This document shows positions 22,711-32,056 of a stretch of DNA of 64,000 nucleotides, piece by piece. The DNA lies in NCBI GenBank assembly GCA_900315705.1, contig ONAB01000014.1:1-64000 (forward strand), read 5' to 3'. Every line of letters begins with the position of its first letter. The first letter of the stretch is position 1. A model generated the notes under the pieces. That model was not told where the DNA came from and did no database searches. It saw nothing but the letters and a program-made list of their open reading frames with translations. Position numbers and translations under genes: made by a program. Source of the stretch: an uncultured Bacteroidales bacterium (GTDB lineage Bacteria > Bacteroidota > Bacteroidia > Bacteroidales > WCHB1-69).

Positions 22711-24177
22711 TTATTTCAGCAGACGGAAGAACTCCACGAGGAGGTCCCAGCACATCTGCACGGTCTTGATCTCGAGTTTCTCATCGGGGGAGTGGACACC
22801 GCGAAGGGTCGGTCCGATGGAGACCATATCCAGGTCGGGGTATTTCTCCGAGAAGAGGCCGCACTCCAAGCCGGCGTGAATGGCCAGCACCTGCGGGTCC
22901 TTGTGGAAGAGGTTCTTGTAGGCATCCACCAAAACGTGGAGCACTTGGGAATCGGGATTGGGGTTCCAGCCGGGATAGCCGTCGCCGGAGACCACGTCGG
23001 CACCCACCATCCAGAACGCGGTGGAAACCTTGTCAACCACGGCCTGCTTGCGCGACTCGACCGAGCTGCGCTGGCTGGTGGTAATCACGATCTTGTCGTC
23101 ACCCATCTTGACGGAAGCCAGGTTGGTGGAGGTCTCCACGAAGCCGGGGATATCCTGCGACATCGCCTGCACGCCGTGCGGGCAAACGAGCAGGGCGTTC
23201 ACCACGTCGATTTGGAAAGTCTCCTCCAGCACCTTGTCGGTGGGTTCGGCGGTTTCCATCGTCACAGTCACGCCAGCGTCGGTGGTGTGGAACTCGTTCT
23301 TGTAAGTGGCATCCATCTCCTTGATGTAAGCTTCCAGCTCGGAAGCCTTGTCAGCGGGCACGGCCACCACGGCATAGCCCTCACGGGCGATGGCGTTGCG
23401 GAGGTTGCCGGCGTTGATGTCGGCAATGCGCGTGCCATAGTCGCAGTAGGCGTTCCACAGCACCCGGGCGAGCAGTTTCACGGCGTTGCCGCGTCCCTTG
23501 TTGATATCATCACCGGAGTGGCCGCCCTGCAAGCCCTTGACCGTGATCTTGTAGAAACGGTAGTCGCCGCCTTCCAGCTCCTTGACCTTCTCGTAGTCGC
23601 ACTCAAGGGTGGCCACGGTGTCCTTGCCGCCGGCACAGCCGATGAAGAACTGGCCCTCATCCTCAGAGTCGAGGTTGATGAGCATCTTGCCGGTCATAAA
23701 GCCCGCTTCGAGGGCCTTGGCGCCCGACAGGCCGGTCTCCTCATCCACGGTGAAGAGGCACTCGATGGGGCCGTGTTCCAGCTCCTTGTCGTCCAAGATA
23801 GCCAGGGCGATGGCCATACCGATGCCATCGTCAGCGCCTAACGTGGTGCCTTTGGCCTTGAGCCACTCGCCGTCCACATAGGTCTGGATGGGGTCTTTTT
23901 CAAAATCGAACTGGGTGTCGTTATTTTTCTCGCACACCATATCCATATGGGATTGGAAGATGACCGGGGTCACATTCTCCTTGCCGGGGGTGGCGGGTTT
24001 GGAAATCAGCACATTGCCGGCTTTGTCGCGCTTGGTGGGCAGGCCCAGGGCAATGCCCGTCTTCTCCAGCCATTCGGAAATCAGCGTCTCCTTCTTGGAA
24101 GGACGCGGAATCTTGGTGATTTCGTTGAAATAATAGAAAACCTTTGCAGGTTTCAGATTGAGCATTTCTTCGTTCAT
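22711..24177 (-). CDS. pepD: Aminoacyl-histidine dipeptidase (M20 family)
   Basis: 488 aa from the ATG at 24177 (M-N-E-E-M-L-N-L-K-P); upstream in-frame codons overlap the promoter region and are not used. Zinc ligands of the M20 family are visible: Q-S-H-M-D-M-V near residue 80, G-A-D-D-G-I-G-M-A near 118, D-E-E-T-G-L-S-G-A near 148 and L-D-S-E-D-E near 176. It hydrolyses Xaa-His and related dipeptides in the cytoplasm. Length and motifs fit the Bacteroidota PepD group. It is transcribed divergently from the MMPL-acyltransferase gene and ends in a clear terminator. Confidence 0.95.
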   Translation of the reverse strand: MNEEMLNLKPAKVFYYFNEITKIPRPSKKETLISEWLEKTGIALGLPTKRDKAGNVLISKPATPGKENVTPVIFQSHMDMVCEKNNDTQFDFEKDPIQTYVDGEWLKAKGTTLGADDGIGMAIALAILDDKELEHGPIECLFTVDEETGLSGAKALEAGFMTGKMLINLDSEDEGQFFIGCAGGKDTVATLECDYEKVKELEGGDYRFYKITVKGLQGGHSGDDINKGRGNAVKLLARVLWNAYCDYGTRIADINAGNLRNAIAREGYAVVAVPADKASELEAYIKEMDATYKNEFHTTDAGVTVTMETAEPTDKVLEETFQIDVVNALLVCPHGVQAMSQDIPGFVETSTNLASVKMGDDKIVITTSQRSSVESRKQAVVDKVSTAFWMVGADVVSGDGYPGWNPNPDSQVLHVLVDAYKNLFHKDPQVLAIHAGLECGLFSEKYPDLDMVSIGPTLRGVHSPDEKLEIKTVQMCWDLLVEFFRLLK

Positions 24178-24232
24178 AGTCAAAGGAATTATTTTAAGGT
24201 TAATATTATTGATAGCTGTAAAAATTAGCCCG

Positions 24233-24240
24233 CAAAGATA
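24233..24240 (-). promoter_or_regulatory. -7 box of pepD
   Basis: TATCTTTG on the minus strand, 55 bases upstream of the pepD ATG, within a divergent promoter region shared with the gene at 24310. Confidence 0.6.
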
Positions 24241-24277
24241 CACATAAATTTAAGACAAGAGAGGTCAAAAAAAATTG

Positions 24278-24285
24278 TACTTTTG
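24278..24285 (+). promoter_or_regulatory. -7 box of the MMPL-acyltransferase gene
   Basis: TACTTTTG followed by CGCC, 24 bases before the ATG at 24310. Confidence 0.6.
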
Positions 24286-24309
24286 CGCCTTTTAAGTAAA
24301 ACCCCTAAA

Positions 24310-27300
24310 ATGAGTAATTTCTTCCTCAAAATATACCGTTTTCTAGCTCAAAGACGGCCCTTGATGTGGGGATTGCTGGCATTGTTCAGCGTCCTTTGCG
24401 TCATTGGGGCGTTGCGGTTGGATTTTGTGGAAGACATCAGCAGTTTCCTTCCCAACAGCAAAGAGAACGAGCGCATCAACTACGCCTACTCCCATTTGGG
24501 CGGCGACAACAAGATTGTGGTCAACATCGCGCAGGCCGACACCGCCGCCGAACCGGATATGGAGTCGCTCTGCACCGCCGCCGACCTGCTGGCCGAGCGC
24601 CTCAACGCCGACACCGCCGGACTGATCAAAAGCGTGCTGTACAGTGTGGACGACAGCCAGATTGCGGAGGTCACGGACTTTGTGGTGGAGAATATGCCCT
24701 ATTTCCTGACGGAAGAGGACTACGCCCGGATGGACACGATGCTCACGCCGGAACATATTCGGCAGCAGCTGGCGAATGACAAGCAGTTGCTCGCCTCCCC
24801 CATCCCGATGATGCGCGACATCATCCAACGCGACCCGCTCTTCTTCTCCTCCCGTCTGTTGCAGACACTCCAGACCTTCCGTGTGGACGACCGTTACCGC
24901 ATCGAGGAGGGCCACATCTTTGACAAGGATGGAAGGGAAGCGCTGCTGGTAATCACCTCCAGCCACCCGCTGAGCGAGACCCTCCACAACGGCGAGCTGC
25001 TGAACTGGCTTGACCAAAGCTGTCGCGAGGTGGAGCAAGAGATGGAGGGCAAGGTGCGCATCCACAGTTTCGGGGCTTCGCAGGTGTCGCTTACCAACTC
25101 GCAGCAAATCAAACGCGACAGTTTCACGGCCCTCGCGTTAGCTTCGCTCCTCATCCTGGCCCTGCTCATCTACTACTATCGCAACGCCCGGAGCATTGTG
25201 CTCATCTTCGTGTCCACCCTCTTTGGCGGGCTTTTCGCCTTAGGGGTCATCGCCCTGTGCAAAAGCACGGTGTCGCTCATCGCCATCGGAGTGGCCTCCA
25301 TCATCCTCGGCATCGCCATCAACTATCCCATCCATTTCCTGTCGCACTTCAAGCGCACCGACGACAAGGAGCAGATCATCCGGGATATCGTGACGCCCCT
25401 GCTCATCGGCAACATCACCACGGTGGGCGCCTTCTTGAGCCTTCTGTTCATCAGTTCACCGGCAATGAAGGACCTGGGACTCTTCTCCGCGCTGCTGCTG
25501 GTGGGCACCATCCTCTTCGTGCTGATATTCCTCCCCCATCTGATGGGCGACCGTTTCAAAGGGAGCAACCGCGAGCTGGCCTTCAAGCGCATCGCAGAAA
25601 CCCGTCCGGAGAACATCCGCGGCATCTTCTGGATCGTGCTGGCCCTCACCATCGTGTTCGCCATCTTCAGCAAGCGCACCTCCTTCGACACCAATATGCA
25701 TCATATCAACTATATGACGAAGGAGCAGCGGCAGGAGTTCGACAAACTGCGGGCCGAGGCCGACACCACCGTGCAGACACTCTACTGCGTGGCGGAAGGC
25801 ACCACCCTGCAGGAAGCCCTGTGGCACAACGAAGAAGCCCAGCGGCTCATCCTCCGACTGGCCAGCGGCGACAGCATCCGGAATGTCAGCGGCATCGGGA
25901 CCTTCCTCCCGTCGCAGGCCCTGCAACAGCAACGCACCGAGCGCTGGAACCGCTTCTGGGAAGGGCGCCGCGAAGCCTTCTGCGCCGCCTTGGACGCTGC
26001 CGCCATCGCCAATGGCTTCCGCCCCGAGGCCTTCCAGCCCTGCAAAGATATCGTGATGGGCACCTACACCTCCCAACACGAAAGGCACTTCGACCCCATC
26101 CGCCAGCAGCTGGCTGCCAACTATATCAGCGAGGAAAAGGGGCGCGTGATGATTTACAACATCCTGCAGGTTGACAAGTCGCAGGCGGAAGCGGTGGAGC
26201 AACAGCTCAACACCGGCAACAAGGGCTTCTTCGCCTTTACCGACAGTTCCATCGCCGCAAGGTTGGTGGACGCCCTCTCGCACGACTTCCACTATGTGCT
26301 CTACATCTGCGGCATCATCGTCTTCGCCTTCCTGATGTTCACCTTCGGCCGGCTGGAAATCAGCCTCACCGCATTCCTGCCCCTCTTCACGGCCTGGATC
26401 TGGATTCTCGGCATTATGGGCATCACCGGCATCAGCTTCAACATCGTCAACATCATTCTGGCCACCTTCATCTTCGGTATGGGCGACGACTATTCCATCT
26501 TCGTCACCGAAGGTTTGATATACGAATACAAATATGGGCGGAAGATGCTGTCGCAGTTCAAGAACAGCATCATCCTGTCGTCTTCCATAATGTTCATTGG
26601 CATCGGGATGCTGATTTTCGCCAAGCATCCGGCGTTGCGTTCCCTGGCGCAGGTCACTGTCATCGGGATGGTCACGGTGGTGCTGATGGCCTACATCATC
26701 CCGCCCGTGGTCTTCAAGTTCCTGACGCAGCACAAGGGCAAGTTGCGCAAGCGTCCTGTCACCTTGCAGAACATCTTCAGCAGCATCATCGGGTTCCCCT
26801 ACTTCTTCTGTGGAGTGGTGACCCTTTCCATCGGCGGCTTTTTCCTGCTGCGCATCGGCAGGCCCACCGACAAACACAAGTTGCAGTACCACAAGCTTCT
26901 GCGTTTCCTGCTGCACTCCACCGCCAAAATCATCCCCAACTCCACATTCAAGATTGAGAACCCCCACCAGGAGGCCTTCGTCAAGCCGGCCATTATCATC
27001 TGCAACCATCAGTCGCATTTCGACCTGCTGTACCTGCTCTCGCTGACGCCGAATATCATCGCCCTCACCAACGACTGGGCGTGGAATATGCCCCTGTACC
27101 GCAGGATTCTGAGAAACGGGGACTACCTGCCCGCCTCGTACGGGATGGACCAGAACTTCCCGAAACTGCAGCAGATGGTGGAGAAGGGCTATTCGGTGCT
27201 TGTCTTCCCCGAGGGCACGCGCTCCGCCGACCATAACATCCTGCGCTTCCATCAGGGGGCTTTTCACCTGGCCAACAAGTTAGGGCTCGACATCCTGCCC

Positions 27301-27846
27301 ATTGTCACGCACGGCATCGGGGATATGTTCCCGAAGTATGACTTCTGCATCCACAAGGGCGACGTCACCATCTCCATCGGGGAGCGCATCTCCGCTGACA
27401 ACCCGCACTACCGTGCCGGCAAGACTCCCTTGGAGAGCGCCCGTGCCTTCCGCCAATACTACATCGAGGCCTACGACCGGCTCAGGGACTGTCACGAGAC
27501 GATGGGGTATCTCACCGAGCAGGTCTATCACAGTTACATCTACAAGGGCAAGTCGGTGGAGAACACCTGCCTCGGCAAGCTGGGCAATCTGGTATGGCTG
27601 GGCGACGCGCTCGACCAGGTGCCGCAAGGTGGGCGGATGCTCTACAAGCACTGCGGCAACGGCGAGCTGGCCCTGATGAGTGCCCTTTACCGCCGCGACC
27701 TCGACATCACGGCCTACGATCCCGACCCCGACTGCATCGATCTGGCCACCCATTGCGCCGCTGTGCCCGGCAACCTGCACTACACCAACGTACTCCCGGC
27801 GGAAGGGGATTTCCAGAATATCATTGACGAAAAAGACCTCCTATAG
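24310..27846 (+). CDS. MMPL/RND-type exporter fused to PlsC acyltransferase and a methyltransferase-like tail
   Basis: 1,178 aa. Residues ~1-830 have the RND/MMPL layout: an N-terminal helix, a large extracytoplasmic domain, a helix bundle (~270-430), a second extracytoplasmic domain and a second bundle (~660-810, with G-M-G-D-D-Y-S-I-F). Residues ~850-1080 are a PlsC/LPLAT domain with C-N-H-Q-S-H-F-D (Asn899) and F-P-E-G-T-R-S (966-972). The last ~90 residues resemble a reduced Rossmann methyltransferase (K-H-C-G-N-G-E-L-A-L-M ... D-I-T-A-Y-D-P-D-P-D) too short to be complete. Such transporter-acyltransferase genes occur in aryl-polyene and flexirubin-like lipid clusters, although no ketosynthase or acyl carrier protein is present here. 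Probably makes and moves an acylated lipid at the inner membrane. Confidence 0.85.
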   Translation: MSNFFLKIYRFLAQRRPLMWGLLALFSVLCVIGALRLDFVEDISSFLPNSKENERINYAYSHLGGDNKIVVNIAQADTAAEPDMESLCTAADLLAERLNADTAGLIKSVLYSVDDSQIAEVTDFVVENMPYFLTEEDYARMDTMLTPEHIRQQLANDKQLLASPIPMMRDIIQRDPLFFSSRLLQTLQTFRVDDRYRIEEGHIFDKDGREALLVITSSHPLSETLHNGELLNWLDQSCREVEQEMEGKVRIHSFGASQVSLTNSQQIKRDSFTALALASLLILALLIYYYRNARSIVLIFVSTLFGGLFALGVIALCKSTVSLIAIGVASIILGIAINYPIHFLSHFKRTDDKEQIIRDIVTPLLIGNITTVGAFLSLLFISSPAMKDLGLFSALLLVGTILFVLIFLPHLMGDRFKGSNRELAFKRIAETRPENIRGIFWIVLALTIVFAIFSKRTSFDTNMHHINYMTKEQRQEFDKLRAEADTTVQTLYCVAEGTTLQEALWHNEEAQRLILRLASGDSIRNVSGIGTFLPSQALQQQRTERWNRFWEGRREAFCAALDAAAIANGFRPEAFQPCKDIVMGTYTSQHERHFDPIRQQLAANYISEEKGRVMIYNILQVDKSQAEAVEQQLNTGNKGFFAFTDSSIAARLVDALSHDFHYVLYICGIIVFAFLMFTFGRLEISLTAFLPLFTAWIWILGIMGITGISFNIVNIILATFIFGMGDDYSIFVTEGLIYEYKYGRKMLSQFKNSIILSSSIMFIGIGMLIFAKHPALRSLAQVTVIGMVTVVLMAYIIPPVVFKFLTQHKGKLRKRPVTLQNIFSSIIGFPYFFCGVVTLSIGGFFLLRIGRPTDKHKLQYHKLLRFLLHSTAKIIPNSTFKIENPHQEAFVKPAIIICNHQSHFDLLYLLSLTPNIIALTNDWAWNMPLYRRILRNGDYLPASYGMDQNFPKLQQMVEKGYSVLVFPEGTRSADHNILRFHQGAFHLANKLGLDILPIVTHGIGDMFPKYDFCIHKGDVTISIGERISADNPHYRAGKTPLESARAFRQYYIEAYDRLRDCHETMGYLTEQVYHSYIYKGKSVENTCLGKLGNLVWLGDALDQVPQGGRMLYKHCGNGELALMSALYRRDLDITAYDPDPDCIDLATHCAAVPGNLHYTNVLPAEGDFQNIIDEKDLL

Positions 27847-27851
27847 AGACT

Positions 27852-29351
27852 ATGAACGACCAACGCTATGACATTGCCATACTCGGCAGCGGCCTCGGAG
27901 GGCTGGTCTGCGGATACATCCTCAGCAAGAACGGATACAAGGTTCTCCTGCTGGAAAAGGAAGCCCAGATTGGCGGGTGCCTGCAGACCTTCCGGCGCTT
28001 CGGCGTCAAGTTCGACACCGGGATGCACTACATCGGCAGTATGCTAGAGGGGCAGATCCTGCACCGCCTGTTCAGCTACCTCAACCTGACGGGGCGTGTG
28101 CCGCTGCAGCGCCTCGACCTGGAGGGCTATGACCGCTTTTCCATCGGAGGGAAATGCTACCGCTACGCCTCTGGTTACGACCAATTCGTGGACGCGCTTT
28201 CCGAGAGTTTCCCGCAGAACCGCCGCGACATCGAGGAGTATGTGCGGCAGCTGAAGTCCATCGCCAACGCCTCGCCCCTCTACAATCTCCGCAAGGTGGA
28301 GGACAACGTCTTCATCGAGGCGGACTACATCAAGACGAGCGTCAACGACTTCATCGCAGGCGTCACCGGCAACCCGATGCTGCGCGACGTGCTGGCCGGC
28401 AACCTCCCCTTGTATGCCGGGGTGAAGGACAAAACGCCGACCTACATCCACGCACTGATCAACAACTTCTATATCCAGAGTGCCTGGCGCATCATCGGTG
28501 GCAGCGACGTGATTGCGCACGCGCTGGCCGACTCCATACGCCACTTCGGCGGCGAGATCCGCACCCGCAGCGAGGTGGCCGAGATTGTGTGCGACGACAC
28601 CCACGCCACTGGCATTCGCCTGACCAGCGGCGAGTACATCGAAGCCAACTCCTTCATCTCCAACATCCACCCACAGGCTGCCCTGCGCCTGTTGGACACG
28701 CACCTCATCCGCAAGGCCTACCGCGCCCGCATCCACGACCTGGAGAACACCATCTCCAACTTCACCGTCTATATCAAGTTCAAGGAAAAGGCGACGCCCT
28801 ACCTCAACTACAACTACTATTTCTACAGCCACGACGACGTGTGGCAGGCCAACAACCGCCACGCCGGCGCGCCCCTGCAAAGCTATCTCTTTATGCACCA
28901 GTGCGCCGAAGCCAACCAGGTTTACGCCCAGAGCGCGGAGATGATCGGCTATATGAAATTCGACGAGGTGGCGAAATGGACCGACACCCTGCACGGGCAC
29001 CGCGGCGAGGAGTACCTCGAGTTCAAGCAGCGCACCGCCGAACACTACCTCGACGTGCTGGAACAATCCTTCCCCGACATCCGCAACACCATCGAGGGCA
29101 TCGAAACCTCCTCGCCCCTCACCTACCGCGACTACACCGCCACCGAGAATGGCTCGATGTACGGCATCATCCGCGACAAGAACTTCCCCACGCAGACACT
29201 CGTGTCGCAGCGCACCAAAATCCCCAACCTCTTTATGACGGGGCAGAACATCAACTCGCACGGCATCCTCGGCGTCACCATCGGCGCCGCCCTCACCTGC
29301 GCCGAATTCTTGGGACTCAACAAAATAATAGACGAAATTGAGGGAAACTGA
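27852..29351 (+). CDS. Phytoene desaturase / retinol-reductase-like FAD oxidoreductase
   Basis: 499 aa. The N-terminal dinucleotide-binding motif is I-A-I-L-G-S-G-L-G-G-L-V-C-G (residues 8-21), followed by L-L-E-K-E-A-Q-I-G-G-C-L-Q-T. The C-terminus has F-M-T-G-Q-N-I-N-S-H-G-I-L-G-V-T-I-G-A-A, the second FAD-contact block of the carotenoid desaturase/isomerase superfamily. It starts 5 bp after the MMPL-acyltransferase gene, so they are almost certainly co-transcribed and act on the same molecule. A polyene or unsaturated acyl substrate is the natural guess. It has no carotenoid-pathway partners here (no crtB or crtY seen). Confidence 0.85.
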   Translation: MNDQRYDIAILGSGLGGLVCGYILSKNGYKVLLLEKEAQIGGCLQTFRRFGVKFDTGMHYIGSMLEGQILHRLFSYLNLTGRVPLQRLDLEGYDRFSIGGKCYRYASGYDQFVDALSESFPQNRRDIEEYVRQLKSIANASPLYNLRKVEDNVFIEADYIKTSVNDFIAGVTGNPMLRDVLAGNLPLYAGVKDKTPTYIHALINNFYIQSAWRIIGGSDVIAHALADSIRHFGGEIRTRSEVAEIVCDDTHATGIRLTSGEYIEANSFISNIHPQAALRLLDTHLIRKAYRARIHDLENTISNFTVYIKFKEKATPYLNYNYYFYSHDDVWQANNRHAGAPLQSYLFMHQCAEANQVYAQSAEMIGYMKFDEVAKWTDTLHGHRGEEYLEFKQRTAEHYLDVLEQSFPDIRNTIEGIETSSPLTYRDYTATENGSMYGIIRDKNFPTQTLVSQRTKIPNLFMTGQNINSHGILGVTIGAALTCAEFLGLNKIIDEIEGN

Positions 29352-29381
29352 AAAATTAAACGAAGGTTTTACTCTTTTTTT

Positions 29382-29389
29382 TATTTTTG
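29382..29389 (+). promoter_or_regulatory. -7 box of the radical SAM gene
   Basis: TATTTTTG followed by CAACC, 43 bases before the ATG; the radical SAM gene can thus be expressed separately from its upstream neighbours. Confidence 0.6.
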
Positions 29390-29432
29390 CAACCTTAAAA
29401 AAAAACAATAAGACAACAACCAAAACTTCAAT

Positions 29433-30722
29433 ATGAAACTGAAACTCATCTACCCGAAATGGAAAAAACTTCCAGGGCAGACCACCTTCAATCTGCCGCC
29501 CCACGGTCCGGTTGTTTTCGCCGCCACCCTGCCCGAAGAGGTGGAAGTGTCGTTTACGGACGAAAACGTGGAGGAACTTGATATGGACGAGCAGTGTGAC
29601 GTGGTGGCCATCAGTATGATGCTCACCACGCAGGTAAAGCGGGGCTGGGCCATCGCCGACGCCTACCGCGCCAAGGGCATTCCCGTGATGTTCGGCGGCA
29701 TCTCCACGATGCTGCACGCCGAGGAAACCCTGCAGCACGCCGACTCCATCTTCCTTGGCGAGTCGGAAGGTCGCTCCGCACAAGTCATCGAGGACCTCAA
29801 AAACGGCAAGCTGAAGAAGGTGTACAACTATATGGGCAACCAGCCCGACATCGCCTTGGTGGGGCCCGCCCGCCGCGACCTCTACAAGCGCGAGCTCTAC
29901 AACCACAAGGGCGTGCAGATGGTGGACCTCTTCCACGCCTCCCGCGGATGCCGCTTCAGCTGCTACCCCTGCGCCGTCTCCTACCTCGGAGGCCGCTGCT
30001 TCCGCCCCAGACCCATCGACAAAACCATCGCCGACCTGGAGACCATCGACAATAACCGTCTCTTTATCGTGGACAACTCGCTGGCCCAGAACAAACAATG
30101 GGAGATGGACCTCTTTCGGGAGATGATTCCGCTGAAGAAAAAATGGATCAGCCACACCATCGAGGATGACCCGCAAGTGCTGGACCTTGCCGCACAAGCC
30201 GGCGCCTGGTATGTCTATCAGGCCGTCTATGACACCTCCGACTACATCAAGGAGCGCGTCAAAAGATACCACGACTACGGCATCGGCGTGGAGGGCACCA
30301 TCCTCTTCGGTCTCGACAACCAGACCGAGGACGACATCCTCCGCCTCATCGACTTCCTCCTCAAGATAGACCTCGACCTCGCCGAGTTCACCATCCTCGC
30401 CCCCTTCCCGCACACCAAGGCCTACGACGACCTAATGCGGCAGGGCCGTATCTTCGACCACGACTGGGACCACTACAACGCCGGGCAGGTCGTCTATCAG
30501 CCCAAGAATATGTCGCCGGAGCGTCTGCAAGAGCTCTACGAGTACGCCTGGAAGGCCTTCTACCAGGACGAGACTCAGGAGGAGAAGATGTTCAAGCTCT
30601 TCACCAACGTGATGCTCCGCGAGATGGAAGACGGCACCTACCGTCCCCGCGACCGCAAACTCGCCAACAAGAGTTTCGGCAAGGTTGTGGATAGGAGTAA
30701 GAGTCATTTTAATGAGTTTTGA
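29433..30722 (+). CDS. B12-binding-domain radical SAM protein
   Basis: 429 aa. The first ~140 residues look like a cobalamin-binding Rossmann domain (V-V-A-I-S-M-M-L-T-T-Q-V-K-R-G, P-V-M-F-G-G-I-S-T-M-L-H-A-E-E), without a clear D-x-H-x-x-G so base-off binding is uncertain. The radical SAM cluster motif is G-C-R-F-S-C-Y-P-C, Cys173-x3-Cys177-x2-Cys180. Later motifs include G-V-E-G-T-I-L-F-G-L-D and A-E-F-T-I-L-A-P-F-P-H-T, typical of the BchE/HpnR-like B12-radical SAM class acting on hydrophobic substrates. It sits between lipid-related genes, so methylation or cyclisation of a lipid is plausible but unproven. Confidence 0.88.
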   Translation: MKLKLIYPKWKKLPGQTTFNLPPHGPVVFAATLPEEVEVSFTDENVEELDMDEQCDVVAISMMLTTQVKRGWAIADAYRAKGIPVMFGGISTMLHAEETLQHADSIFLGESEGRSAQVIEDLKNGKLKKVYNYMGNQPDIALVGPARRDLYKRELYNHKGVQMVDLFHASRGCRFSCYPCAVSYLGGRCFRPRPIDKTIADLETIDNNRLFIVDNSLAQNKQWEMDLFREMIPLKKKWISHTIEDDPQVLDLAAQAGAWYVYQAVYDTSDYIKERVKRYHDYGIGVEGTILFGLDNQTEDDILRLIDFLLKIDLDLAEFTILAPFPHTKAYDDLMRQGRIFDHDWDHYNAGQVVYQPKNMSPERLQELYEYAWKAFYQDETQEEKMFKLFTNVMLREMEDGTYRPRDRKLANKSFGKVVDRSKSHFNEF

Positions 30723-30727
30723 GTTTT

Positions 30728-30779
30728 TAGACGTAAGACTTTAGACTTTAAATCGCAAATCGTAAATCGCAAATCGTAC
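30728..30779 (+). repeat. Degenerate repeat array, inverted relative to 22431-22506
   Basis: TAAGACTTTAGACTTTAAATCGCAAATCGTAAATCGCAAATCG-type units; the reverse complement matches both blocks of the array at 22431-22506 in the same order. It ends one base before the next start codon. Confidence 0.75.
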
Positions 30780-30780
30780 A

Positions 30781-31152
30781 ATGAAAGTTCCTGAACATTA
30801 TTACGACGAAATATTCAAGTTTGCCGGGCAGTGGGATATGCCCAGCGCCTGTGGACTGAAGATTATTAAAAAAGAGGACAAGACCTACGTCATCGTCACT
30901 GAACTGTACCAGGAGAACCCGGGCACCTCGGTCACGTATGCCGGCGGATCGCTGATCAAGCAGATTTGCGACCAGCGGAATCTGGACATCCACAATATTA
31001 TATATATAGAATGCAATCCGAACACCAACTCCAAACTCTCCTTCTATGATGAGGAGATGTTTGAGGTCTCCTACGAAATGAACGACGATATACCCGGCAA
31101 TCTGAGCTACCGCCAACTTAGCAAAGAGGAGATTCAGAAGATTGTAGAATAA
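30781..31152 (+). CDS. Hypothetical 123-aa cytoplasmic protein
   Basis: No signal peptide or membrane segment. Begins M-K-V-P-E-H-Y-Y-D-E-I-F-K-F-A and contains V-I-V-T-E-L-Y-Q-E-N-P-G-T-S-V-T and I-I-Y-I-E-C-N-P-N-T-N-S-K-L-S-F-Y-D, an alternating alpha-beta pattern. No family recognised. It follows the repeat array directly and precedes the alpha/beta hydrolase by 13 bp, so it is probably translated with that gene. Confidence 0.65.
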   Translation: MKVPEHYYDEIFKFAGQWDMPSACGLKIIKKEDKTYVIVTELYQENPGTSVTYAGGSLIKQICDQRNLDIHNIIYIECNPNTNSKLSFYDEEMFEVSYEMNDDIPGNLSYRQLSKEEIQKIVE

Positions 31153-31165
31153 TATAAAACCAACG

Positions 31166-32023
31166 ATGAAACGCTTATTTCTGATTATAGTATGCTCCCT
31201 CTGGGCCTGGGCGCTCAGTGCGCAGCCCAAACCCACAGCCCTTTGGAACAACGTGCCCTCTATGAAGGGCAAGCCCACGAAGTTGTATGCCTATCCGGCT
31301 CCCAAGAACAACAACACGGGCGTTGTGGTCATCATCTGCCCCGGCGGCAGCTATGCGCACACGATGGGCATCGCCACCGAGGGATTTGAAGTGGCCGAGT
31401 GGCTCAACAGCCAGGGCATCAATGCCTTTGTCTTGAAATACCGAGTGGGGTCGCAAGGCTACCACCACCCCGCGATGCTGCAGGATGTGCAGTATGCCAT
31501 CCACTATGTGCGGCAGCACGCCAAGGAGTACGGCTACGATCCCCGCAAGCTCGGCGTGATGGGCTTCTCCGCCGGCGGGCATCTCGCCCTGATGGCCGGC
31601 GCCTTCGCCAAGGACAACCAGATCGCCGCCCTCGGCATCAAGGATGACATCCCCTTGCGGCCCGACTTCGTGGTGCCCGTCTATCCCGTCGTCTCGATGA
31701 AGGACGAGATTGCCCACAAGCGTTCCCGCCGCAACCTGCTCACCCGCCGCTACACGCCCGAGCAGCAGACCCGCTTCTCAATGGAGCTGAGCATCCCGGC
31801 CAATATGCCCCCCACCTTCGTGGTGACCGCCAAGGACGATCCAGTGGTGGACTACCGCAACAGCGTCAAACTCGACCAGTCGCTGAGCAAAGCCGGCATC
31901 CCGCACCAGTTCCTGCTCTATGACACAGGCGGCCACGGCTACGGGATGAGCGAGAAAATAGCCCCTGAAGCCGGCCAATGGAAAAAACCTTTCCTGAAAT
32001 GGCTGTCAACCTTGAAATTTTAA
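31166..32023 (+). CDS. Exported alpha/beta hydrolase (acetyl-xylan-esterase-like)
   Basis: 285 aa with a signal peptide (residues 1-19, ending A-L-S-A-Q). Alpha/beta-hydrolase fold: oxyanion motif V-I-I-C-P-G-G-S-Y at ~55, nucleophile elbow G-F-S-A-G-G-H with Ser135, acid Asp225 in K-D-D-P-V-V-D, and His257 in T-G-G-H-G-Y-G. This signature (GFSAGGH, HGYG) is that of BD-FAE/acetyl-esterase-type enzymes in Bacteroidota. The substrate could be an acetylated or acylated sugar in the periplasm. It sits in a lipid-gene neighbourhood, but that alone does not define the substrate. Confidence 0.85.
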   Translation: MKRLFLIIVCSLWAWALSAQPKPTALWNNVPSMKGKPTKLYAYPAPKNNNTGVVVIICPGGSYAHTMGIATEGFEVAEWLNSQGINAFVLKYRVGSQGYHHPAMLQDVQYAIHYVRQHAKEYGYDPRKLGVMGFSAGGHLALMAGAFAKDNQIAALGIKDDIPLRPDFVVPVYPVVSMKDEIAHKRSRRNLLTRRYTPEQQTRFSMELSIPANMPPTFVVTAKDDPVVDYRNSVKLDQSLSKAGIPHQFLLYDTGGHGYGMSEKIAPEAGQWKKPFLKWLSTLKF

Positions 32024-32056
32024 CCATTCCTATCCATCTTTCAGCCCTTTAAGACA

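Noticed and set aside
25456-27267. 603-codon minus-strand frame
   Set aside because: Antisense to the MMPL-acyltransferase gene; no domain, no start context, low-complexity Gly/Asp/Val/Glu composition.
28044-30413. Very long minus-strand open frame (789 codons) opposite the desaturase and radical SAM genes
   Set aside because: It spans two well-supported plus-strand genes; composition (Val/Gly/His-rich) is that of an antisense shadow in GC-rich coding DNA.
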